Below are positions 48,826 through 59,514 of a DNA stretch of 64,000 bases, in pieces; the stretch's first letter is position 1; every line of letters begins with the position of its first letter. The stretch is from NCBI GenBank assembly GCA_035222895.1, contig JAVYIG010000706.1:124001-188000 (forward strand). Direction: 5' to 3'. The notes below the pieces were generated by a model. It had not been told where the DNA came from, did not search any database, and saw only the letters and a list, made by a program, of their open reading frames with translations. The stretch is from Strongylocentrotus droebachiensis (Eukaryota > Echinodermata > Echinoidea > Camarodonta > Strongylocentrotidae). Made by a program: the position numbers and the translations under genes.

Positions 48826-48945
48826 GTCCCTTAGCTGTGAGAGCGAAATGCCATGTGGTACCAGAGATATCGTGAATGCCTTGGAAAGAGATGCGAATGG
48901 GAATGGCACAATCGTACCATCTATGCTACCTTATCTCGTTGAAGT
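48826..48945 (+). CDS. Exon 14: divergent first LRR unit
   Basis: Phase 2-2 exon of 120 nt reading SLSCESEMPCGTRDIVNALE then RDANGNGTIVPSMLPYLVEV. The second half follows the LRR pattern (LxxxxNxxxxIxPxMLxxL). The first half contains two cysteines and no clear repeat. An alternative AG eight bases downstream (48834) keeps the same frame. Donor gtaagt. It is less certain than the neighbouring 72-nt LRR exons because of its length and weak consensus. Confidence 0.6.
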
Positions 48946-48979
48946 GTAAGTGGATTTACACAATAAATAATGTAGTTCT

Positions 48980-49255
48980 TCTAATACTACTACTACTACT
49001 ACTATTACTACTACTACTACTACTTCTATTACTACTACTACTACTAATAATACTACTACTACAACTAGTCCTACTACTAATACAACTACTACTATTACTA
49101 CTTCTACTAATACTACTTCTTCTACTACTACTACTGCTACTATTACTAATAGTACTGTTACTACTACTATACTTGTAATAATACTACTACTGCTACTACT
49201 ACTGCAACTACTACTACTACTACTACTAATACTGCCACCTCCACCATCACTGCCG
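48980..49255. repeat. (ACT)n microsatellite in intron 14
   Basis: Imperfect actact repeats of about 270 bp between the first LRR exons; the Leu-rich open frame over it is a translation artefact. Confidence 0.88.
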
Positions 49256-49521
49256 CCACCAACATCTACAACACTGATAAGTAATTAGTCATCCGGGACT
49301 GTTCAGCTCTTCAACAACTATATTAAAAATGACAATAAAAAGTGATGACGATGATGATGACGATGAGGAAATCGATATTTATTTAAAAATAAATTAATGT
49401 ATACATTGAAAACAAACATTTTTCCAATTGAATCTTTTTTTATGAACATTGCATTTCCTTGAAATTACGATTAATTTGTTTGTGTTTAATATAAACATCA
49501 TTTTCTTTAACGTTTATACAG

Positions 49522-49593
49522 TGCCCTTGACAATTCAGGAGTTTCAGAGATTGAACAAGGGTCATTTTCAAAAAGTTCGAATATTTTGCACCT
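49522..49593 (+). CDS. Exon 15: LRR unit (72 nt)
   Basis: Exactly 24 codons in phase 2-2: ALDNSGVSEIEQGSFSKSSN then ILHL, matching LxLxxNxIxxIxxGxFxxxxxLxxL. One-repeat-per-exon coding with phase 2 is the standard gene structure of LGR/RXFP receptors. Acceptor tatacag at 49521, donor gtgagt. Confidence 0.87.
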
Positions 49594-50042
49594 GTGAGTA
49601 TTACAAACTAAACCCAAGAAAAAATATTTAATTATGTAAAAATCCCATGTGTTCTGATTATGTTGTTATCGCTACTATATATATTTTATTCATTTTTAGT
49701 ACTATTGTTATTACATTTATAGCTCTGATGGCTAAAAAATCTTACATTACGCGACAGATCTATTCAGCTCAAAACTATCCGTGAATCCAATTAAATTAGA
49801 ATACGTTTATCCTAATAGCTCAGGGTATCTGTCAAGAACTTTATCATTGAATTATAATATTTATATATGTTAAAACAAGCTATGTTATTACATAACATTC
49901 TTCCCGATAATGATCAAATAAAATGTTTCTTATGTAAGCACCATTTTATTGATTTGAACGTGTGTTTTTTGTAGTTTAATGTGATGAATGTAAAGCCATT
50001 GTAATGACAAAATAATGTAATGAAAGCAACTATGGAAATAAT

Positions 50043-50260
50043 GGTAATTGTTTAATTCATGATATTTACCTGTTACGAATAAATGTATCTCAAAAGTCAG
50101 AATTCAAATCAAATGCATATAGTATATGTCGCTAGGTAGAACAAAGATTATGGCTTGCCCTAACTAAAAACACGTCATATTTGCAAAATTACATTATGAC
50201 TATTGAAATACTATTATTCCTAAACAGGTGACTTTAATAATTCGTATCGGGGCACTTAAG
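50043..50260. mobile_element. Foldback MITE, diverged copy in LRR intron 15
   Basis: Shares cctgttacgaataaatgtat...tcagaat and aggtgactttaata...cacttaa with the better-preserved element at 59296-59514, in the same order. The inverted ends are decayed. Confidence 0.4.
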
Positions 50261-50344
50261 CAACAATTTTGGTAACATTACGAAATTGGCCTATTAAGAT
50301 GAATGATAATGTACCAATGCATTTGTCTTCCCCTTTTCTGTCAG

Positions 50345-50416
50345 GGATCTCGCATTGAATGACATCCACATTTTATTTCAAGGCGCATTCCGAGGTTTAC
50401 AACGATTAGTTACTTT
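50345..50416 (+). CDS. Exon 16: LRR unit (72 nt)
   Basis: Twenty-four codons, phase 2-2: DLALNDIHILFQGAFRGLQR then LVTL, a typical LRR with the F-x-GLxxL end. Acceptor ctgtcag at 50344, donor gtaagt. Confidence 0.92.
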
Positions 50417-50969
50417 GTAAGTTTCTCTTTGAGTTGTCCGAATTTTCCATTCATCTGGTTATTAATGTTTGTTAACAAATACTAGTTTTATATTTCCATG
50501 TTTTCTTTTATATCTGTTATATTTGAGTGATCTTATGTTCGATGACTTGTATATCTAATTGTATTATCTATATTAAATAACTGTTGCATTATATTAAATA
50601 AATATGCAAGTCTGAGAATTTCCAGGCTATTATATTTTACTACTTTTGAAACATGAGTGTAGACAAGTTTTCCCAGTACTCCATGTGAAGCTTAATGCAA
50701 AGATGCCTGCATTGGGAATCCAGTAAATTCATTTGTGTTTAGCTGTAATTATTTTTATGCCCATTCTTTCATAACCTTTAAGGTTTGTTATTTATGCGAC
50801 ACTTAATACGAATCTTTGGAATACATATAGATTCACAAATCAATATAATCCTGATCCATTAACATATGCAATAATCCAAGTAAGAGGGAAAAACGTACAT
50901 TACCAATAGAGCCCTATCATAAAATTAGTAATTTTTCTATACCTCTTTCTCTCTCTCTCTCTCTCTCAG

Positions 50970-51041
50970 GAATATTTCCCACAATCCTCTGCAGATGATT
51001 GAAATAGGAACGTTTGATAACCTAACCAACCTCCAAGAGTT
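50970..51041 (+). CDS. Exon 17: LRR unit (72 nt)
   Basis: Twenty-four codons, phase 2-2: NISHNPLQMIEIGTFDNLTN then LQEL, a typical LRR with the NxL and GxFxxLxxL signature. A (CT)n run forms the acceptor tract; AG at 50969; donor gtaagc. Confidence 0.93.
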
Positions 51042-51505
51042 GTAAGCACATTTATTTAATTTCTAGAAATAGAAAAATATTTTATCCTGTATTAAACAAA
51101 TGGAGGCTTGAGTAATATCACATTATTTGTATTAATACGCGTTATTCGATTTAATTTTACTATTGTATAGCGGATGATATTGATATTACTGTAAAAAATT
51201 AAACTATTATATGTTTAATTATTTGCTTGTAATAGGTAGAGAATGTTTTTAATGTGAAATAAGAATAGTGTATTTCTATAAAATAATAGTATTTTGACTG
51301 TACTAACTTCACCCTGACACTGCTAAAAAGAATATTTGTCTCTATTTTGGTGAAATCGTTGCTGAGTATTCACTCATCCTGAAATATGTCTACATTATTA
51401 ATGTTCGATTAATGAATAAAGTGTTCGTTCTATACATTGTATTCATTATAATTAGTATTTTTATATGTAAGTATTTTTTTTGGGTGTTTGTGTGTTTCTT
51501 TGCAG

Positions 51506-51586
51506 GGATATTCGAAACACACTTATTTTTGAATCAGGCGATACTGAATTTGGCGCGTTCACAGGCTTACAGAATCTAGAAACCTT
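51506..51586 (+). CDS. Exon 18: last LRR unit (81 nt)
   Basis: Twenty-seven codons, phase 2-2: DIRNTLIFESGDTEFGAFTG then LQNLETL. It is three codons longer than the other repeats but ends in the same GxFxGLxxLxxL pattern. Acceptor tttgcag at 51505, donor gtaagt. The next exon starts directly with the LGR hinge. Confidence 0.9.
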
Positions 51587-52113
51587 GTAAGTCTAAAATT
51601 TACGATATATGAGTCCTAATTAAATCTGATATTACAAACACAGAATTGAAGAAAATAAATAAATGACGGCAGACATGAAACTGGAAGAAGGAGGGGGGGG
51701 GGTAATTTATTTCAATAGGGACTCCTTGTGGTACAGTCATAGGAACGAAAAGAAAAGGATTCGTTGAATGGGATCTTTTTTGCACGGTCTGCGACAGATG
51801 TCAATTTCTAGGTTTGGAATGGATGTCGTGGAGGTGGTAATGATGGTAAGGGGGGGGGGGGGGGTCTAAGCATGGGTGAGTGATTTCGATTGTTTCTTTA
51901 ATCATCTATATTTGTATCGTCTGTGCATCTTCAAAACCTGGTCCATGCATTCCTTCTCCTTCACCGTCTTCTTTAAATTTGGAAATCCAGATAACGAATA
52001 GAACTGGGGTTGATGTAACATTTAGATAAGAGTTGTCATCGAATACTGTTAAATAAACAAAAGCATCATAACCATTATGATTTTCATAACTGTTTTTGTT
52101 TAAATATATATAG
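51587..52113. other. Intron 18: no gene
   Basis: AT-rich, with a poly-G run at 51850. No repeats with clear ends. Confidence 0.5.
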
Positions 52114-53017
52114 GTATGCTGACAAATACCTTCTCTGCTGCCTGGCGGGTTTAGGGGATTCCCCTAACTGCAATGCACCACGTGACCAGTTCTCGTCTTG
52201 TGAAGATCTCATGGCCAATAACATCCTTCGAATCTTTATCTGGATTCTCGGGACCAGTGCTTTCATTGGGAACGTCCTTGTTGTTGGCTATAGACTCGTC
52301 AATTCTGGATGGGGCCGACATACGACCGTCCAATCGAGTCTGATCACCAACCTAGCCGTCTCTGATTTCTTGATGGGTTTGTACATGATTGCAATAGCGT
52401 CAGCTGATGTCTATTATCAAGGGAACTATGCTGCTCATGCTGATGATTGGAAGGATAGCATCCTGTGTAAGGTTGCCGGTATCACTTCCGTTGTCTCCAG
52501 CGAGGCTTCGGTGTTTCTGATTACGATCATAAGCATTGATAGGTGTGTCCATGTGGTGGCGCCATTTAAACTGCACCTACATCTCTCTGTCTGTGGTGCT
52601 CGAGTAGTTGAGCTCATCATCTGGGCCCTGGCCGCGTTTCTTGGCATTCTACCAACTCTTATCCCGGCTTTCGTCGAAGGGAAGTTCTACGGTCAATCAG
52701 GAGTCTGTCTGGCTCTACCCCTAACAGTCGATCGTCCTGCAGGATGGCACTACTCCATCTCCTTGTTCATTGGTGTCAACTTCGTTGCGTGTCTGGTGAC
52801 CCTCCTATGTTACATCTCCATCTACTGCACGTTTCAGATGTCGAAGCAGCGGATCGTCGGGAAAAGGAACAAGTCTAAGGAGGATATGCGATTGGCTGAA
52901 AACATCAAGCTGGCATCTAGGATGGCGCTTGTTGTTGGTACAGACCTTGTTTGTTGGTTACCAATCATCGTCATGGGCGTGATGTCAGCGAGTGGAACTC
53001 TGACCATTTCTGCACAG
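52114..53017 (+). CDS. Exon 19: LGR hinge and transmembrane helices 1-6
   Basis: Starts YADKYLLCCLAGLGDSPNCN and FSSCEDLMAN, the cysteine-rich hinge that precedes TM1 in LGR receptors. TM1 reads LRIFIWILGTSAFIGNVLVV. TM2 has NLAVSDFLMGLYM, followed by YYQGNYAAHADDWKDSILCK before TM3 with the ECL1 cysteine, all strongly like relaxin receptors. The DRY position at the end of TM3 is DRC. ECL2 contains KFYGQSGVC. TM6 has CWLP. The exon exits in phase 0 at gtgagt (53018). The protein is expected in the plasma membrane and coupled to a G protein; the coupling type cannot be told from sequence. Confidence 0.95.
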
Positions 53018-53443
53018 GTGAGTTTCCATTACCACACTTCTAATAATGTGGTCGGAGGCAAGGTCAGGGCAGATAAATTTGCCCTTATGGATGATTGTTT
53101 TTTTTTGGGGATGTGTTGTTCGGTCTGTTAGATTGTTGGTCAAACCACGGGCTATCATCCGTCACTCGTAGGGAAGATGAGTAATTTTTGAGTTGGTGGA
53201 AAGATCAGGCCGTATTACCTCAAGAAGTACCAAAGTGGAAAGACATTGTTTCAGAAAAATGTAAACCTTTTTCAAGGTGAATTGTTTAAAGACCAACTCA
53301 GGTCCGCTGTTTTATAGTCATAGAAAGTAGCACTACGGTGTTCCGTTTTGTTTACGTCATGAAAATACTTGAGAGTTAATTTGACTTGCTATACAATGTA
53401 CAGGCCATTATTATAATGATTAATATATTTCTTTACTTTGAAG

Positions 53444-53582
53444 GTATACGCATGGACAGCAGTCTTTGTGCTACCCGTCAACTCATCTCTTAATCCATAT
53501 CTTTACACTCTTGTATCGATTCGCCAAAGGAAGCAGAAATCAGCAGAGAATCGAAGCATGAAGTACGAGGAAAAGACTATGG
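53444..53582 (+). CDS. Exon 20: transmembrane helix 7 and start of the cytoplasmic tail
   Basis: Reads VYAWTAVFVLPVNSSLNPYL then YTLVSIRQRKQKSAENRSMK. NPYLY is the NPxxY motif that ends TM7 in class A GPCRs, and the basic RQRKQK run fits helix 8. Acceptor ttgaag at 53443, donor gtaagg; phase 0 in, phase 1 out. Confidence 0.95.
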
Positions 53583-54694
53583 GTAAGGACTGATATCTCT
53601 GTCAATGGATTATCTGGTGAAGTGTGTCGACAATCTGAACGCGTGCCAACAGCTACCTTTTCCACATGTTTAACCTGTCACAGATTTCATTATTTTCAGC
53701 CTCTAAAATACTGTTTGGTTGATGATTAATGCTACTGATTTTTTTCCCCTGACGGTCAAAGTCGGCTATGCCGATACATAGGCACCCAGAGGACCCGGGA
53801 CTTTAAATCATAGCCTTGTCGTCACCTATTGAAATGTGCCGTTACAATGACGTATATCGTCAGCCGAACATGATTTGTGTGAGCTATTCTAACTAATTGC
53901 AATGTCAGAATGCTTACATAGTGTACATCGGTAAAAAGATAGCTTTTATTAGAGTCTTGATGACGGTTTAAATCTTTACCAAGCAATTCATAATCGTGGT
54001 CATTCTCAGGAACTGATCTTGAATGACTGACATGCTTTGTTTTTTGTATAAAGTGTGAAGACTATACCCAATATAATGGTATTGAAATTGCTCTTGAGTT
54101 TATTACTGGAAAGTGTTTGCGATCATGCCTAATGCTGGCTTACAAGATGCTTTTCCCTCACTTTATTGATGTATTAGGACAAGTCTAAGCTATCCTGTTC
54201 TATAAGTTACCTACCGCATCTATAATCCCAGTAGCCTATATCTGTTTAGTGCATCGAGCAGATAGCCCTACTAGATCATGAGTCAGACAACACATTGAAT
54301 AGAAGTATATTATTCTTAATATGTCAATTTATGTTCATTGATTTGCCAACGTATGGGATGTATGTTTGACTTGCCCATAAATATATTAATCCTTTCTCAG
54401 GGGACGGTATTTTTGACAACTTTGACCTCGAGTTAATTTCTTTAAAATCTTTGGGAGCGCATTTCACGCTGTCTTACAAAGGTTCCCGTAACACAAATTT
54501 TTGTAATCAATTGCAAATTTGAAACAACGATTCTGATTGGTAAATGGTTAGTTTTTTGAACAATATTTGAGTGCAATAATGATCACGATTGGCCATTGCC
54601 ATTTTGCGAATGATTGCAACTTTGTTTTACGGGGCTCAGAACTTTTTCCCCTTCATTTAATGGATGTTTTTAATGACCCATTGATCCCTTCCAG
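53583..54694. other. Intron 20: no gene
   Basis: Unique-looking AT-rich sequence of 1.1 kb between TM7 and the tail exons. No alternative stop-bearing exon could be recognised. Confidence 0.5.
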
Positions 54695-54918
54695 AAGCCA
54701 GTATTTTTGACGACACGTCAATCATCTCAGCATTCACGTCTCTGCCCAGCCCCTCACCTGAGCGACTGATCGAATGGGTGAAACGTAACCAACGATCTCT
54801 TGGACGTTTAGAAGTCGATGTGATTCAACGTGACGTCACGAAGGCTGTGAAAAGAATGAAGGAGTCCGGACTATGGAATGACGTCATACTCAACTTGCAT
54901 CAAATTGCCGTCCAAACA
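54695..54918 (+). CDS. Exon 21: C-terminal tail, part 1
   Basis: Starts after cccttccag at 54694 with EASIFDDTSIISAFTSLPSP. It continues with two probable amphipathic helices (LIEWVKRNQRSLGR and DVTKAVKRMKESGL) and ends WNDVILNLHQIAVQT. The hydrophobic spacing resembles the alpha-D, alpha-E and catalytic-loop part of a protein kinase C-lobe, with WND in the HRD place, but this is only a pattern resemblance. Phase 1 in, phase 0 out at gtaagt. Confidence 0.82.
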
Positions 54919-55207
54919 GTAAGTTTGAGATTTTTTTGGAAGTGACATTAAAACTGTTTTAACGATCTTTGGACAATTTAATGAAATGAAATTCAATAGC
55001 CTTATCCATTATTTGATTTCACGAAGTCTTTGTGATCCTGTTTTTTTTAATGAGAGATGTAGTGAGGGACAAACTTCATAGGAACACAACAATATATATA
55101 TTTGTTTATACCCTTTTCTATTAGCTGAAAAAAGCCAAGGGTAACTATTCCATTTAGGTAAAGTAAGATTTTAAAGTATTGACTAAAAGGTGTTATTTTT
55201 TTTACAG

Positions 55208-55363
55208 GATGGTGCAGGAAGAATCATACACGCTTTTGTAGTGCTAGACTCATCTCTAACATTCCTTGAATCACGTGATGATGATCTGACGACCATTCTG
55301 GATAATGATGGAAACATCGACATCATACTCAATATGATTGCGAAGGCAAATATGCCAAAGTAA
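55208..55363 (+). CDS. Exon 22: C-terminal tail, part 2, with stop
   Basis: Reads DGAGRIIHAFVVLDSS, then an acidic stretch (ESRDDDLTTILDNDGNID) and ends AKANMPK before TAA at 55361. The acceptor is a T-rich tract ending tttacag at 55207. No known PDZ ligand or lipidation motif is seen. The following 650 bp is a probable 3' UTR with a tandem duplication and an AATAAA at 56035. Confidence 0.83.
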   Translation, partial: DGAGRIIHAFVVLDSSLTFLESRDDDLTTILDNDGNIDIILNMIAKANMPK

Positions 55364-56040
55364 AGAAAAGGAGAGAGATTTGGAATTCTCAGATTGGAAT
55401 GAATCATGAAATAACGAGATTTACATGAAGCTACATAGAGTATTCCAGAAAAGTGAGAACACCTCATGAAAAATGTGAAATATTGAATTTAAGTTCCCAT
55501 TGCACTACATTGTTTAAATGAAGGAATATGTTGCACCTTTAAAATCAATCATGATAGATTACCTAAACGACCATTGCCTCTGACGTAATCAAATTTGTAA
55601 AAAGTTCTATCAAACTATTTTGTTAGGGGTATATACTTAATTGTGTATGATAATATATTATTAACTGTAAATATAGAGGAAGTGATAATTTTTAGAGAAT
55701 GCATTCGATTTACCATGAGGTTTAGATGAAGCTACATACAGTATTTAAGAAAAATGAGAAAACCTAATGAAAAATGTTAAATATTGGATTTAAATTCCTT
55801 TCTGCATTACACTGTTTTATTGAAGAAATATGTTGCACCTTTAAATCAATCATGATAGATTACCTAAACTACCATTGCCTCTGACGTAATCAAATTTGTA
55901 AAAACATATATCAAACTATTTGTTAGGGGTACTTGTGTATGATAATGTATGTCTAACTGTAAATATAGAGGAAGTGATATTTTTTAGAGAATACATTATA
56001 GGGATACAACCGGTTGCTGACTTCCGACAAGTAAAATAAA
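55364..56040 (+). repeat. Probable 3' UTR containing a tandem duplication of about 300 bp
   Basis: Two diverged direct copies, about 55400-55700 and 55705-56000, share long runs such as aatcaatcatgatagattac and tctgacgtaatcaaatttgt. They follow the stop codon at once. A canonical AATAAA at 56035-56040 sits at the end of the second copy and could be the polyadenylation signal. No open frame of interest is present. Confidence 0.6.
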
Positions 56041-56614
56041 GCTGCGACCATCGACAACCAATTGAAAATAATGTATAGAGGGCGATCAGTTGCGTATTTT
56101 CAATAGAAAATTGCAAAACTAATTTCATAAACTTGCGGTAAAAGCAACAACAACAAATCCCAGGTGTCTACGGTTAAATCCTGTATAATATACTAGTTCG
56201 GTGAAAGTTGGTGAAAGAGATTAATCGGCGACTAGCCGTGTGTCATTCGCCGATCGGCTGTCGTTCTTTTCTCAACCAAATATCGCCTGGAAATAGTCGT
56301 CAAGCATTGAAGATAAATTAAGGCGATAAGTCGGCAATCAATCTCAGAACTATTGCCTATCATTGGACAGCCAAGCAAAAATCTTTCAGTGACCAGTCTG
56401 GTCAGTAAAAGGGTTTCCCGACCTCCGGCCAACCAGCGGTTGGCCGTTAGGAAAACGACTTCTGAAAATTATAATTCCAATCATAGATATCTGGATAATC
56501 AGACAACAGGGTTAGTTCGTAAAAGTCATGGGATTCATGTAGGACCTAAAGGTCGGAGCTAAATCCAGGATTTTTTTAGAATCTGAGGCAAAGTTACCCA
56601 CTCTCTGTACTAGT

Positions 56615-57090
56615 AACCAGCAAATCGTTGTGTATTGCGGACAACGCCAGCTGATGTTACCCATGTGTATATTTGTTCTCAAAATTATTTGCACTATCAC
56701 TATGAATGTGCACTTGCTTTTAATTTTAATGTATACAATTTAAACATGCCGTACACCTATTCTGTTTTCATCTTGTATATATGTGTTGCAAACACATGCT
56801 TTATTTTAAACATAATAAAAGAATTGTATGGTTCAAAGTATAGCACTTCATAAAGTAAGAAGTAAAAAGAGAAAGCATTTTTTTGTATTAAGGTTGAACT
56901 AAATATATTGAACAGGATCGCAATTATTTTCGAAAATTTAACTCAATGGCAATTTCAATCATGCTTCGATTACGTAATACGTGAACATTTTGTTCTCACA
57001 TTTCAAAATGTGACGTACAAGGCTATTGAAATTGCCTAAATGATGATTTTTCAAATAAACATGCATAGTTGCAATTGTGTTATATGTGAC
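56615..57090. repeat. Direct repeat 1 (partner at 57945-58435)
   Basis: Shares atgtatacaatttaaacatg, agtaaaaagagaaagc and cattgaaattgcctaaatg-type blocks in the same order with the partner. No gene in either copy. Confidence 0.75.
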
Positions 57091-57600
57091 AGAAGGAAGA
57101 AACGACGAATAACATAAGGAGAGACAGGAAGAGGAATTGATAGAATAATTACACAAAGAATATCATAAAAAAAGTTGATAGAAGGAAAAACATAGAATAA
57201 AGTCTGAATAGGTGATTAAAGGAAAAACAACGAATAACATAAGGAATGATAAGAAGAAAAAATGATAGAGTGGTAAAAACGAAGACTAACATTAGACGGG
57301 GTGATAGAAGGAAAAACAAAGAATAGCATGAGGAGATAGGGAAAGGAATAGAATAATGCAACAAACAATAACATTAGAAGTGAAAGAAGAAAAATAAAAG
57401 ACTAATATAAGGAAAGACAGAAAGAGAGAATGATAAATACTAGAAAATTCAAAGATGGAATAGAAGATGAAAGATGGACAATCAAAAATATAACATAAGA
57501 AAAATAGAAAAGAAGATGATAAAAAGATAAAAAGTGCATCAGATGTGAAAGACGGAAAGAAAACAATGATAGAAAATTAATTTAAAAAAAATATATCATA
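57091..57600. repeat. Degenerate minisatellite, GA/AAC-rich
   Basis: Irregular repeats of gatagaaggaaaaacaaaga and cgaataacataagga about 45-60 bp long, decaying to the right. It is followed by a CT-rich tract (57610-57760). Confidence 0.65.
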
Positions 57601-57944
57601 GGATATGAAATAACTCTCTTTCTGTAACCCTCTTACTTGTTATTTTCTGTCCCTCATCTCTCTTTCTCTCTCTTTCTCTATATTCCTCTCTGTCTTTTAT
57701 GTATTCCTCTCATCTTTATCCCCTCCCCTTCTCTTTCCCCGTTTCCTTCCTCTCACTTTATATACTGACAACCTGGAATTAATAATTCATTCATTAATTT
57801 CTGTTTAATTCATTTTAATAAAAAAATATCATTATTCCAGCATTGGAGATTGATTACAAATAATCCTCTGACATCTTTTTATAAGATCAAAAGGTTTCAG
57901 ATGAATTCATTTTTTTCTTCAAATCAACACCTTGTATTACGAGT

Positions 57945-58435
57945 TACCAGCAAAGCGTTGGTTATTGCTGAGAACGCCAGCTTATGTTCCATGGTTATAC
58001 AAATGTGTATTTTTTCCTCAAAAATGATTTGCACGATCACTATGTACAGCACTAGCTTTAATCTTAATGTATACAATTTAAACATGTCGTATCAGTTTTA
58101 ACCTCATATATTATATCTGTTGTAATCACATGCTTTTATTTTAACCAGAATACAAAAATTAAACGGTTCATAGTATAATACTTTATAGAGTAAAAAGTAA
58201 AAAGAGAAAGCTTTTTTTAAGGTTGAACTAACTGTATTCAACATGATCTCAACTATTTTCGAGAAAAGGGCAATTTCAATTATACCTTTATATTTCCCAT
58301 AGGAATCATGTTTGGATTACGTTATAAGTCATAATTATGTTCCCACATTTCAAAATGTGGCGTACAAGGCTATTGAAATTGCCTAAATGTTGATTTTCTA
58401 AAGACACATGTATAGTTGCGATTGTGTTATATGTG
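57945..58435. repeat. Direct repeat 2 (partner at 56615-57090)
   Basis: A diverged copy 1.3 kb downstream of the first, in the same orientation; the minisatellite lies between them. Confidence 0.75.
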
Positions 58436-58490
58436 AATATTTTAGGCATATATTTTGTTGTAATAGTAATCCCATTAACCTCTTCCTCAC

Positions 58491-58776
58491 CGCCGGAATT
58501 GAGAAAGACATACATAGATGAAAATACGCGAATTATAAAGATGTACGTACTAAAATAAACTATTAGAAAGGTGATAGGTACTGCAAAAGCAAAAAATAGC
58601 AACGAAAACAGACATAATAAAGCTTTTCGTCTTGTACTCATCGGAGTAAAATCGTAAGAACAGAGCAGCAATCGGAAAATATCAGCGGAAGCTAAAGGAA
58701 CAATTGGAACGCCAAAGATTAACAGGCTGTGATTGGCTGCCGGAAAGAAACCATAAAGCCAGCTGTTTAATGGCAA
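58491..58776 (-). CDS. Candidate membrane-protein exon (rhodopsin-like, uncertain)
   Basis: The - strand frame reads LLLCSYDFTP, then STRRKALLCLF and a long hydrophobic helix SLLFFAFAVPITFLIVYFST followed by YIFIIRVF. A CSYDF-like element before a helix with a central VP and a terminal basic residue is the layout of ECL2-TM5 in opsins and other rhodopsin-family receptors. A possible donor (gtgagg) ends it at 58491. There are no partner exons nearby and no Met or acceptor that is clearly right. It may equally be a chance open frame in AT-rich DNA or a pseudogene piece. Confidence 0.22.
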
Positions 58777-59295
58777 CGGGCTATTGCAATGCTAGCTAGA
58801 ATAACGTTATACTTCTCACAAACGTTTCTGACGGCACATTCCCTATTCTGTGCCGACAGTAAGAAGTTGTGAAATTTCGATTTTTCTTTTGGAAAATGTG
58901 TGAATTCGTGTCTGGATACAGAAAGGCATTCAATTTTTGTTTGCACACTTTATATAAACTGTTGTCAAGTATTGGCAGGGGAGGGAAACACAATTATTAA
59001 TGGTTGATGAACAAAGATAGACGTACTCTCTCACATTAATTAGTAAGAGCCGCTGCTGCACGATTCACCTCTAATTGTACCTTCAATAAATTCAAGTGAT
59101 GCACAGAACTACGCATTCATACTATTGTGTTTCGAATCAATTTTGGTATGTGTATCCGTACAAATCAATGCAACAAATATATCATGCTGTGACTTGTTAA
59201 ATTATTCACATTCGGTATTTTACACACTCGCAATCTAATGTCACATTCGGCCATTTTTGCGATGTAATAGCATTTAATGCACAAGTCTTTGTTAG

Positions 59296-59514
59296 TAGTG
59301 CCTCGTTACAAATTATTAGATTCACCTGTTACGCCGAATAATTGTATTTCAATACTCAGAATGCGAATCGCATACATTACCTGTTGCTAAGTATGATACT
59401 TATGCCATAATATATGTCCTACCTAGCAACACATAATGTGTGCGATTCGCCTTCTCACTTTATAGAAATACAAGGTCTTTAAAGGTGAATTAAATAGTTT
59501 GTAACGAAGCACTA
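59296..59514. mobile_element. Foldback MITE, about 220 bp
   Basis: Imperfect inverted arms: agtgcctcgttacaaattat (59297) against the complement of the sequence ending 59514. An inner pair also matches: gtatttcaatactcagaatg against tctcactttatagaaatac, and gcgaatcgcatac against gtgtgcgattcgc. Confidence 0.7.

Larger units (their letters stand above)
11768..55363 (+). other. Gene span: CTLD-LDLa-LRR G-protein coupled receptor (LGR type C, GRL101/relaxin-receptor-like)
   Basis: Twenty-two coding exons with GT/AG borders join in phase into one frame of 1,124 codons including the stop (3,372 nt from the Met at 11831; 21 codons more from the Met at 11768). Domain order by residue: signal peptide 1-24, CTLD about 26-180, spacer, seven LDLa modules about 193-478, LRR N-cap about 479-510, LRRs about 511-650, LGR hinge and 7TM about 650-980, cytoplasmic tail about 980-1123. 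LGR type C receptors are class A GPCRs with LDLa and LRR ectodomains; vertebrate relaxin receptors RXFP1/2 and snail GRL101 are members. The CTLD at the N terminus is an addition to that plan. It should be a plasma-membrane receptor; the ligand is unknown. Exon-level splice choices are inferred from sequence only. Exons are listed separately. Confidence 0.87.

Noticed and set aside
48876-49178. 100-codon Leu-rich frame
   Set aside because: Reads through the end of LRR exon 14 into an (ACT)n microsatellite; the splice donor at 48946 explains the coding part.
58800-59295. Gene between the rhodopsin-like candidate and the foldback MITE
   Set aside because: No open frame with recognisable features and no splice-bounded piece.
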